This document shows positions 1-5,177 of a stretch of 5,871 bases of DNA, in pieces. The DNA comes from JAVBOW01 sp031551595 (lineage in GTDB: Bacteria > Bacteroidota > Bacteroidia > Bacteroidales > Rikenellaceae), in contig JAVBNK010000153.1 of assembly GCA_031551595.1 (NCBI GenBank), positions 1 to 5,871 on the forward strand, written 5' to 3'. The stretch's first letter is position 1; each line of letters starts with the position of its first letter. A program made the position numbers and the translations under genes. Under the pieces are notes generated by a model, which saw nothing but the letters and a program-made list of their open reading frames with translations, was not told where the DNA came from and ran no database searches.

Positions 1-605
1 GCGACAAGAACGGCATCTATCAACTGACGCTGGAAGGCGTGGCCCTCGAACGCATTCCGTCGAACCTCGATTTCGAGGGCATTACGCTCGACGGCGCCAC
101 GGGCGATATCTATGTGATCGAGGAGCGCGAGCGTGCGGTCTATCGTTACAAAGACGGTGGGGAGGCCTGTGTGGCCAGGATCTACGACATGGGTACGGAC
201 GCCAACAAGGGCCTCGAAGGGGTGGCCTGCGACCAGGCCGGACACCTCTATATCGCCAACCAGGAGGACCCCTGGGTGATCGTCAAATTCTCACTGGCGA
301 CCGGTCAAGAGGTGGCCCGCACGGGGTCGCTGAAGTCTTATTTTACATTCCTTTCGGACCTTTGCTACGATGCCGCGGACGGTACGCTGTGGGTGTCGGA
401 CAGCAGGCAAAAGAAAATAACGCACTGCCGGATCGGCGTTTCCGGCACGACGTTGGCCATAACGCCGTTTGAATACCAGTACGTGACGGATGTGGACAAG
501 GCCGAGGCCCTTTGGGTCGACAGCGCGAAGGGCGCGATGTGGGTGGGCGACGACACGACCGGGAAGCTTTACCGTTTCCCGGTTAAAATGACCGCGATCA
601 ACTAA
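1..605 (+). CDS. Beta-propeller protein, SdiA-regulated / esterase-like phytase type (5' truncated)
   Basis: The frame is open from base 3 to a TAA at 603-605, so the true start lies left of the window and about 200 C-terminal residues are visible. Seen: four blade-like repeats, each with a short motif followed by a D-x(2-3)-G-x-(I/L/M)-(Y/W)-(V/I) strand. Counting from the first visible codon, they are DFEGIT at 23-28 with GDIYVI, GLEGVA at 70-75 with GHLYIA, LSDLCY at 117-122 with GTLWVSD, and AEALWV at 167-172 with GAMWVGD. Periodic repeats of this kind are known from the SdiA-regulated (PF06977) and esterase-like phytase propellers, which are usually exported or periplasmic. No signal peptide can be checked because the N-terminus is missing. 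Substrate and activity are not evident. An NHL or SMP-30-like propeller is the main alternative. The next gene is 112 bp downstream, so an operon is possible but unproven. Confidence 0.75.
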   Translation, partial: DKNGIYQLTLEGVALERIPSNLDFEGITLDGATGDIYVIEERERAVYRYKDGGEACVARIYDMGTDANKGLEGVACDQAGHLYIANQEDPWVIVKFSLATGQEVARTGSLKSYFTFLSDLCYDAADGTLWVSDSRQKKITHCRIGVSGTTLAITPFEYQYVTDVDKAEALWVDSAKGAMWVGDDTTGKLYRFPVKMTAIN

Positions 606-717
606 GGTCCGTCGACACGCCCCGATCATACGGGATGCGCCCGGGTAAATTCGGCGGAACGGATGCGCCTTCCGGTTCGCACCATGTTTGACCAATAAAT
701 TTTAAACGGTTTCTGAT

Positions 718-2316
718 ATGCAGGCACACGACAAGGGCTTCAACCCGCTCGATATGAATAACTACAAGATCGAGAAACTGCCCAAAATGGAAAAGACCGG
801 CTTCGAACGCTGGATGGCCATCGTGGGTGGCCCGCTGGCGATCGTGGCGTTCCTGGTCATCTACTTTTTCGCCGACATCCCATTCCTGAACCATATCGGC
901 ACGGACGGCCTGGCGAAGGGCGCCCTGGCGCGTTTGAACGAATTAGGCGCCGAGGGTTTCTCGCGGATCAACTACGCGATGCTGGCGATCTTCGCGGCTT
1001 CGATCGTCCTGTGGATCACCGAGGCCGTGCCCAACTACCTGACCTCGCTGATGGTGATTCTGGCGATCGTGCTGACCGGAGTGACGAGCCAGAAGGAAGC
1101 CTTCGCCCAGCTGGGGCACCCTGTGATGTGGCTCAATATCCTGTCGTTCGTGCTGGCGTCGATGCTGGTCAAGACGCAGGTGGCCAAACGGTTCGCGCTG
1201 TGGTTCGTGCTCAGATTCGGGAAAAGCGCCACGGGCGTCTTTTTCAGTTTCATCGTCATCAATATCGTGCTGTCGGCCTTCATCTCGGCCACGACGGCCA
1301 AGGCGGCCATCCTGCTGCCGATCTTCATGGTGATCGCGGCGATCTACGGCGCCACGGGCGGCAGGGACCGCAATAACTTCGGACGCAACCTGGTGTTGCA
1401 GAACCTTTTCCAGATCAACATCGGGGCGAGCGGTTTCATGACCGGGTCGGGGGCCAACCTGCTGGCCGTGTCGATCATCGGCGGAGCGATGGGCGGGCAG
1501 ATGATCGGCTATTCCGAATGGCTCTCGGCGGCTTTCCCGCTCTGCCTGCTGCTGATCCTCACCGGCTGGTTCGTGGGCACGAAGGTGCTCTTTCCCATCC
1601 CTAAGGAGGAGCGCAGGCCCCAGATCGAAGGCGGTATGGAGCACCTCCGGTCGGAACTGGACGCGATGGGCCGGGTGAAGCCCGAAGAGTATAAGTCGGT
1701 GGCTATTTTCGTGGGCGTGCTGGCGCTCTGGGCGACCGACTGGTGGCACGGCATCGACCCCACGGTCGTGGCTTTCATCGGGGCTGTGGTGGCGCTGATC
1801 CCCAAAATCGGCGTGGTGAAGTGGAACGACGTGGATATTCCGTGGCACCTGATGATCTTCTCGGCCGGGGCCTACACCCTGGGCGCGGGGTTGGATGCGA
1901 CGGGCCTGCCTTCCACGATGGTCGATGCCGGCTTCGACCGCCTGGGTATTTCCCAGGACACGCCGTTCTGGGCCCTGTACCTGCTGCTCACGTTCGTGAT
2001 GCTGTTCAGTGCGCTGCTGTTCCAGTCCAAGACGATGCGCGCACTCATCTTCATCCCCATCGCCATCGGCGTGGCCCAGCGTTTCGGCTATCCGCTGCTG
2101 AGCCTTTCATTCCCGCTGGCGTTGCTGATCGAACATGTCTACGTGCTGCCGTTCAACAGCAAGCCCGCCGCGCTGCTCTACACTACGAACCATTACAGCT
2201 GGAGCGACACGTTCAAATTCGGGATCACGATGATGGTTGTCAGCTGGGGGATGATCATCCTGTGGGGCGAAACCGTATTGCGCTGGCTGGGTTACACGGA
2301 CGGATTATTTTTCTAA
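718..2316 (+). CDS. DASS/SLC13-family anion permease
   Basis: This 532-residue integral membrane protein resembles the divalent anion:sodium symporter (DASS, SLC13/CitT-like) family, whose members move dicarboxylates, citrate or sulfate across the inner membrane. Seen: roughly 11-13 hydrophobic segments, the first near residues 33-52 and the last near 500-517. Two internally repeated loop-plus-helix motifs sit where the family has its SNT Na+/substrate sites: S-A-T-T-A-K at 190-195 leading into LLPI (199-202), and Q-S-K-T-M-R at 436-441 leading into IFIPI (444-448). A T-G-S-G-A-N-L-L-A-V segment (242-251) and N-S-K-P-A (480-484) resemble the loops after each motif in the family. The Asn of SNT is absent in both motifs (Ala191, Lys438), so ion coupling and substrate cannot be read off. 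The ATG at 718 is preferred because an A/T-rich tract (696-706) lies just upstream; Met13 at 754 is the alternative. The 30-residue polar N-terminus carries no signal peptide. Confidence 0.85.
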   Translation: MQAHDKGFNPLDMNNYKIEKLPKMEKTGFERWMAIVGGPLAIVAFLVIYFFADIPFLNHIGTDGLAKGALARLNELGAEGFSRINYAMLAIFAASIVLWITEAVPNYLTSLMVILAIVLTGVTSQKEAFAQLGHPVMWLNILSFVLASMLVKTQVAKRFALWFVLRFGKSATGVFFSFIVINIVLSAFISATTAKAAILLPIFMVIAAIYGATGGRDRNNFGRNLVLQNLFQINIGASGFMTGSGANLLAVSIIGGAMGGQMIGYSEWLSAAFPLCLLLILTGWFVGTKVLFPIPKEERRPQIEGGMEHLRSELDAMGRVKPEEYKSVAIFVGVLALWATDWWHGIDPTVVAFIGAVVALIPKIGVVKWNDVDIPWHLMIFSAGAYTLGAGLDATGLPSTMVDAGFDRLGISQDTPFWALYLLLTFVMLFSALLFQSKTMRALIFIPIAIGVAQRFGYPLLSLSFPLALLIEHVYVLPFNSKPAALLYTTNHYSWSDTFKFGITMMVVSWGMIILWGETVLRWLGYTDGLFF

Positions 2317-2321
2317 CTTTG
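2292..2321 (+). promoter_or_regulatory. Candidate Bacteroidota promoter overlapping the permease stop codon
   Basis: TAACTTTG at 2314-2321 fits the Bacteroidota -7 consensus TAnnTTTG at every defined position, and its TAA is also the stop codon of the permease. Eighteen bases upstream is TTAC (2292-2295), a weak match to the -33 TTTG. Transcription would begin near 2328, leaving a T-rich leader of about 16 bases before the ATG at 2344. The -33 is poor and the -7 could be chance, so the downstream gene may simply be read through from the permease. Confidence 0.35.
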
Positions 2322-2343
2322 CGGCTTCAGACGCTTTTTTCGC

Positions 2344-3804
2344 ATGATCGAGATCCAGGCCAAGATACACGATAAATTTTCGGTGGAGTTCAAAGTGGGC
2401 TTCGTGACCCGTCGCAAGGTCAAGGAGAACGATTTTGTGATGAACACCTGGATCTTCGTGCCCAACAGTCTCGACATCAATCCGGTCACGTATTCCAAGA
2501 GCCAGTTCTACCGCGATGTCAAGTCGAACGTGCGGCTCATCACGCCCGTATTCCTGCTCAGGGACATCGCCGGGGGCAACGCCATTCCGCTGCAACACCT
2601 CGAAGATGCGTTCAACCGCCTGGCGAGCAGCCCCACGCGCACGGCCATGGCCGAATACGAATACCACATCAAGATGTTCACGGCCATTTTCAAGAGTTCG
2701 CTGCGCGACGAACTGCTGCATGTGGTCAGCACCACGCGCCCGGACGACCTGGAATACCTGTGCAACGCCCTGATCGGAAACCTGGAAACGATCACTGAAA
2801 GATACCGCGACCTGTGGCGTATCATCAACGTGCCAACGGTGACGCCCGAGGTGCAGAATTACTTCCGTTTCGGCGACGAGTTCATCAGCAACATCATCGA
2901 GCAGCACCTTTTCCGCCTGATCCGCCACCTGCAAAAGGATCCCGGCGGCAAACATGCGGAGGTGATCGGCCGTTTGTCGCAGATGATCCGGCGCGAGGTG
3001 GAATATAAGCGCGGGATGGGCTACCTGGTGGTTGAGAAGGAGAGCCCGACGGGCAACCGCGACCTGATCTTCCGCTTCGGGATACTGAAAAAGTATGCGG
3101 AGAGCGACCTGTTCCTCAATTCGCGCCGCAAGAAGGACGGGATGATGGTCGAGCAGTTCTATTACAGCGTTGCGGCCGGTATGTCGATGGTCTTTGCGAC
3201 GTTGGTGGCGTTTTTCGCGCAGCAGAGGTATGCGAATTATTCGTGGACGCTTTTCTTCGCGCTGGTCGTGAGCTACATGTTCAAGGACCGCATCAAGGAG
3301 TTGATGCGCTATTATTTCGCCCACCGCCTCAAACAAAAATATTTCGATAACAAGACCACCGTCAGCATCCACGACGAGGAGATCGGCTGGATCAAGGAGG
3401 GGGTAGACTTCATTACGGACGACAAGGCCCCGCGCGAGGTGATGGAGATCCGCAGCCGGTCGCCGCTGCTGGAGGCCGAGAACCGGGTGAACGACGAGAA
3501 AATCCTGCTTTACCGCAAGGTGGTGCAGATCGACCGCGAGAAACTCGAAGCGGGCAACCAGTATTCGATCACCGGGATCAACGACATCATGCGCCTGCAC
3601 CTGACCAGCTTCACCCATAAGATGGACAATCCCGAAGCGCCGCTCCATTCGCTCGACGAGGGCGGCAATATCGTCATGGTGGACGGCATAAAGGTTTATT
3701 ATATCAACCTGGTGATGCAGTTCAAGTACGAGGAGCAGACCAATTACAAGCGTTACCGGCTGGTGGTTTCGCGCGACGGCATCCGCGAAATCGAAGAGTT
3801 TTAG
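2344..3804 (+). CDS. Unrecognised 486-residue protein with a central two-helix membrane hairpin
   Basis: I do not recognise this family. Seen: residues 1-75 look beta-rich (alternating hydrophobic strands such as F12-F16 and W36-F38). Residues 80-265 look largely helical and charged, with many Arg/Lys/Glu. Two hydrophobic segments follow, Y273-F291 and Y299-M312, separated by only about seven residues (AQQRYAN), so they would form a hairpin that leaves both soluble ends on the same side. A basic stretch (K314-K332, with several Arg/Lys) follows the second helix, which suggests by the positive-inside rule that both ends are cytoplasmic. The C-terminal 80 residues (about 407-486) again look strand-rich and end at REIEEF. 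There is no signal peptide, no nucleotide-binding P-loop, and no Cys/His metal cluster. The gene starts 27 bp after the permease, so co-transcription is plausible and a role linked to that transporter is possible but speculative. Uniform codon use over the whole length supports a real gene. Confidence 0.85.
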   Translation: MIEIQAKIHDKFSVEFKVGFVTRRKVKENDFVMNTWIFVPNSLDINPVTYSKSQFYRDVKSNVRLITPVFLLRDIAGGNAIPLQHLEDAFNRLASSPTRTAMAEYEYHIKMFTAIFKSSLRDELLHVVSTTRPDDLEYLCNALIGNLETITERYRDLWRIINVPTVTPEVQNYFRFGDEFISNIIEQHLFRLIRHLQKDPGGKHAEVIGRLSQMIRREVEYKRGMGYLVVEKESPTGNRDLIFRFGILKKYAESDLFLNSRRKKDGMMVEQFYYSVAAGMSMVFATLVAFFAQQRYANYSWTLFFALVVSYMFKDRIKELMRYYFAHRLKQKYFDNKTTVSIHDEEIGWIKEGVDFITDDKAPREVMEIRSRSPLLEAENRVNDEKILLYRKVVQIDREKLEAGNQYSITGINDIMRLHLTSFTHKMDNPEAPLHSLDEGGNIVMVDGIKVYYINLVMQFKYEEQTNYKRYRLVVSRDGIREIEEF

Positions 3805-3825
3805 GGTTTGCGGCCCTTGCCCCGC

Positions 3826-3906
3826 GGGGTTCATGGGGAGCGCCTCCGGACGTTGCACTGTCCGGCGCCTGCCGCAGGGGATCTGCCCTCCGTGGGGTTC
3901 ATGGGG
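3826..3906. repeat. Pair of 13-bp direct repeats, GGGGTTCATGGGG
   Basis: Identical copies of GGGGTTCATGGGG lie at 3826-3838 and 3894-3906, 68 bp apart start to start, flanking the CCGGAC/GTCCGG hairpin. The second copy is also the left arm of another dyad (3898-3923). There is no coding content. The function is unknown; this could be the remnant of a small dispersed repeat. Confidence 0.5.
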
Positions 3907-3924
3907 GTGGGTTCGCCCCTGAAT

Positions 3925-3943
3925 GCGGTCCGGCCCCGCTTTT
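3925..3943 (+). terminator. Weak intrinsic terminator candidate
   Basis: GCGG (3925-3928) can pair with CCGC (3936-3939), followed by four T residues (3940-3943). It lies 120 bp after the stop of the 486-residue gene and follows a longer dyad at 3898-3923. The short stem and short T run make this a low-grade call; the two dyads may act together. Confidence 0.25.
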
Positions 3944-4098
3944 GTCTCAGGAGAGTTGCAATTTGTATCCCGTAACTTCGGCAGGCGTCCCTCCTTTCCT
4001 TGAAGTCCGTTTTGTCCGGGCGGTTCGCTTTCGGCGCCGGATTCATCCTTCGTGGCCGGGAACGGCATTGCCGTGTAATTCCGGCATGAAAAGTGCAT

Positions 4099-4139
4099 TA
4101 ACGGGTAAAGATCATAAAATATTAAAATTATACCCGTTA
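4099..4139 (+). promoter_or_regulatory. Inverted repeat enclosing the bacterioferritin initiation region
   Basis: TAACGGGTA (4099-4107) and TACCCGTTA (4131-4139) are perfect 9-bp inverted repeats. The right arm ends on the A of the bacterioferritin start codon. The 23 bases between the arms are almost entirely A/T and correspond to the A/T-rich region that Bacteroidota use in place of a Shine-Dalgarno site. In mRNA this would be a stem-loop holding the start-codon edge in the stem and the initiation region in the loop. As DNA it could instead be a spaced repressor site. Either role is inferred. Confidence 0.4.
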
Positions 4140-4645
4140 TGGCAAAAAGAGAATTAAGCATTGAGCTGTTGAACAGGGCGATCGCCATGGAGATGACAGC
4201 CACCCATCAGTACATGTATTTCCATTTCCGCTGCGAAGATTACGGTTATGAGCCGCTTGCGATGCTGTTCAAACGCATCGGGATCGTCGAAATGCGCCAT
4301 ATCGAGCGCCTGGCCGAGCGTATCCTGTTCCTGGGCGGCGACCCGAAACTGTTGTTCGACCAACAGGTGCAGCCGATCGCCGAAGTGGGCAAGATGCTTG
4401 AAAAGAGCTCGCAGCTGGAGTTGGACACGGTGAACGCTTACAACGAATTCGCCCACCGCGCCGCCGAACTTTCCGACCATGTGACCAAAAAACTGTTCGA
4501 GGAATTGCTCGTCGAGGAGGAAGCGCATGAGGACCAGTTCGATACCGAGGGTGATAACTTCGGCCAGTTCCCCGACCATTACCTCGCGCTCCAGTCGATC
4601 GAGCACAGCAAATCGATCGCCAGGCATGATACCTCGGTTGGCTAA
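4139..4645 (+). CDS. bfr: Bacterioferritin
   Basis: This 168-residue ferritin-like four-helix protein would oxidise Fe(II) at a di-iron centre and store it as a mineral inside a 24-subunit cytoplasmic shell. Seen: the ligands of the bacterioferritin ferroxidase site are all present, and at the same residue numbers as in E. coli Bfr: Glu18, Glu51, His54, Glu94, Glu127 and His130, with Tyr25 close by. Met52, which binds the inter-subunit haem in Bfr, is also present in the E-M-R-H motif (51-54), which favours bacterioferritin over plain ferritin or Dps. The segment from Leu11 to Gly67, including the I-E-R-L-A-E-R-I-L-F-L motif (55-65), is typical of the family. The protein is about ten residues longer than the usual 158, owing to a polar tail after residue 155. 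The ATG at 4139 gives exact numbering and follows an A-rich tract. The gene appears to stand alone: 334 bp of non-coding DNA precede it and 532 bp separate it from perR. Confidence 0.95.
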   Translation: MAKRELSIELLNRAIAMEMTATHQYMYFHFRCEDYGYEPLAMLFKRIGIVEMRHIERLAERILFLGGDPKLLFDQQVQPIAEVGKMLEKSSQLELDTVNAYNEFAHRAAELSDHVTKKLFEELLVEEEAHEDQFDTEGDNFGQFPDHYLALQSIEHSKSIARHDTSVG

Positions 4646-4655
4646 TCGCCGGATG

Positions 4656-4740
4656 TAACGTAAGTCGTGCTTAAGGAATCGTGTGATGTGTTTGTTTTCC
4701 GGCATCATATTTCGCGATTTCTCAAGCACGACTCGCATTA
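4656..4740. repeat. Long imperfect palindrome (26-bp arms) after bfr
   Basis: The arm at 4656-4681 is the reverse complement of 4715-4740 at 21 of 26 positions. The core at 4663-4672 against 4724-4733 (AGTCGTGCTT/AAGCACGACT) is perfect. All five differences are transitions, so each leaves either a G-U wobble or an A-C mismatch. A second, inner stem (TGTGATG 4682-4688 with CATCATA 4703-4709) continues the structure to a 14-base loop. The palindrome starts 11 bases after the bfr stop. There is no T run after it, so it does not look like a standard terminator; a dispersed palindromic repeat or an mRNA 3'-end stabiliser is more likely. No transposase is nearby. Confidence 0.6.
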
Positions 4741-4920
4741 ACGGTTTCCGTCGAAGCCGCATGGGTACTGAAACCCCACCTCTGCCGCCTCCGTTGGCTT
4801 CGCCCTCCTCCTTCGCGCCCCGGCCATTTAAACAGGTTTGATGGCCCCGGCTTGGCGTCGGTTGAGCGGGGCGGGCCTGCAAACCGGCATTTCAGGCCAT
4901 TGGCCGATGGAAGGATGAGG

Positions 4921-4942
4921 TGTTTAAGCGCAACTCACGTTA
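4921..4942. repeat. Inverted third copy of the palindrome arm motif
   Basis: The reverse complement of 4921-4942 matches the left arm at 4656-4677 at 17 of 22 positions; four of the five differences are transitions. Both copies have TAACGT at their outer end. Together they could be terminal inverted repeats bounding a 287-bp element (4656-4942), each with a TA dinucleotide at the edge. No target-site duplication beyond TA is evident, and no transposase gene lies inside. Confidence 0.4.
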
Positions 4943-4953
4943 TTTAACATGAG
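4934..4953. promoter_or_regulatory. 20-bp near-palindrome, operator-like
   Basis: CTCACGTTA (4934-4942), a TT spacer and TAACATGAG (4945-4953) form 9-bp inverted arms with one mismatch. The size and symmetry fit a binding site for a dimeric regulator, and the site lies just upstream of the possible structured RNA. It shares its left half with the repeat copy at 4921-4942, so it may instead be a by-product of that repeat. Confidence 0.3.
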
Positions 4954-4960
4954 GCCGGGC

Positions 4961-5074
4961 TACGGAATCCGGACCGATGCATTGGAAAAGAACAAAATTT
5001 GCAGATTTTTTATCCCGGATTCGTATTATTAAATAGTCTGTGTTTCAGGGCGGTATGTGCCGCCCTGTTTTTTT
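4961..5074 (+). ncRNA. Possible small structured RNA ending in the intrinsic terminator
   Basis: TAC-G-GAATCCGG (4961-4972) pairs with CCGGATTCGTA (5015-5025) as an 11-bp stem with one bulged G (4964), closing a 42-base AT-rich loop. Twenty bases later comes a strong terminator hairpin. The result is a compact unit of about 114 nt lying between two genes, with no reading frame of note. It could be a stand-alone small RNA or the 3' end of a long bfr transcript. No well-formed -33/-7 promoter is visible immediately upstream, which weakens the stand-alone reading. I do not recognise any known RNA family in it. Confidence 0.3.
5046..5074 (+). terminator. Strong intrinsic terminator
   Basis: CAGGGCGG (5046-5053) and CCGCCCTG (5060-5067) form a perfect 8-bp GC-rich stem with a TATGTG loop, followed by seven T residues (5068-5074). 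It lies 35 bp before the -33 box of the perR promoter and so isolates perR from upstream transcription. It ends either the bfr transcript, with a roughly 420-nt 3' tail, or a small RNA transcribed from this interval. Confidence 0.9.
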
Positions 5075-5108
5075 GTGCATGTAAATCAATAAAAAAGGCC
5101 GGAAAAAA

Positions 5109-5139
5109 TTTGCACTTCCTGGTTAAATTCCTAATTTTG
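5109..5139 (+). promoter_or_regulatory. perR promoter, Bacteroidota housekeeping type
   Basis: TTTG (5109-5112), a 19-base spacer and TAATTTTG (5132-5139) match the Bacteroidota primary sigma factor consensus TTTG-N19-TAnnTTTG at every defined position. A-tracts at 5089-5094 and 5103-5108 lie just upstream, as in strong promoters. The start of transcription is expected near 5143-5146, about 33 bases before the proposed perR start codon. Confidence 0.8.
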
Positions 5140-5144
5140 TAATG

Positions 5145-5160
5145 AATACAATGTTGTATT
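5145..5160 (+). promoter_or_regulatory. Candidate PerR operator at the perR transcription start
   Basis: AATACAA (5145-5151), TG, TTGTATT (5154-5160) is a perfect inverted repeat with 7-bp arms and a 2-base centre. It lies directly after the -7 element, across the expected start of transcription, where bound repressor would block RNA polymerase. Fur-family regulators bind AT-rich inverted repeats with roughly 7-bp arms, and PerR genes are often autoregulated. The centre of 2 rather than 1 differs from the classical 7-1-7 Per box, so the site may be lineage-specific. That PerR binds here is inferred from position and symmetry. Confidence 0.55.
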
Positions 5161-5177
5161 GACTACAAGTTCGGGGC

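Larger units (their letters stand above)
3805..4138. other. Gene-free interval: GC-rich dyads, then AT-rich leader
   Basis: No convincing gene lies in these 334 bp. The first 140 bp are GC-rich with several dyads: the palindrome CCCCGCGGGG (3820-3829), CCGGAC/GTCCGG around an 8-base loop (3846-3865), and TTCA-T-GGGG/CCCCTGAA (3898-3923). The last 60 bp become AT-rich and form the bacterioferritin leader. No TTTG-N19-TAnnTTTG promoter was found. TAACTTCG at 3973-3980 is one mismatch from the -7 consensus but has no properly spaced -33, so the bacterioferritin promoter remains unassigned. Confidence 0.6.
4646..5177. other. 532-bp gene-free interval rich in inverted repeats
   Basis: No supportable protein gene lies here. 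From left to right it holds a long imperfect palindrome just after bfr (4656-4740), a GC-rich segment (4741-4920) with a GGCCAT/ATGGCC dyad (4822-4827 and 4841-4846), an inverted copy of the palindrome arm (4921-4942), a compact palindrome (4934-4953), a possible structured RNA ending in a strong terminator (4961-5074), and the perR promoter and operator (5109-5160). Base composition drops sharply to AT-rich from about 4985. The density of dyads is far above that in the coding sequence around it. Confidence 0.7.

Noticed and set aside
606..717. Promoter or terminator between the propeller gene and the permease
   Set aside because: CCCG/CGGG at 621-634 lacks a T run. TAAATTCG (646-653) and TAAATTTT (696-703) are near -7 boxes but have no TTTG at about 19 bases. 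The GGATGCGCC pair (633-641, 661-669) is too short to call a repeat.
943..1848. 301-codon open frame on the minus strand inside the permease
   Set aside because: The composition is dominated by His, Arg and Asp, typical of the complement of hydrophobic codons. It has no recognisable motif and is fully covered by the permease.
3962..3980. TTTG...TAACTTCG as the bfr promoter
   Set aside because: The boxes are only 7 bases apart instead of about 19, and the -7 has a mismatch.
2305..4203. 632-codon open frame on the minus strand across the 486-residue gene
   Set aside because: It lies antisense to a well-supported gene and the leader beyond it. Its protein is His/Asp/Arg-rich with no domain or membrane pattern, as is usual for antisense frames in GC-rich DNA.
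4761..4841. 26-codon + strand frame, Pro- and Ser-rich
   Set aside because: It is very short, lies in the GC-rich core of the possible repeat element, has no promoter or start-region support, and shows low-complexity composition.
4154..4882. 242-codon minus-strand frame over bfr and the repeats
   Set aside because: Most of it is the antisense of bfr; the rest crosses the palindromic repeat and has no family resemblance.
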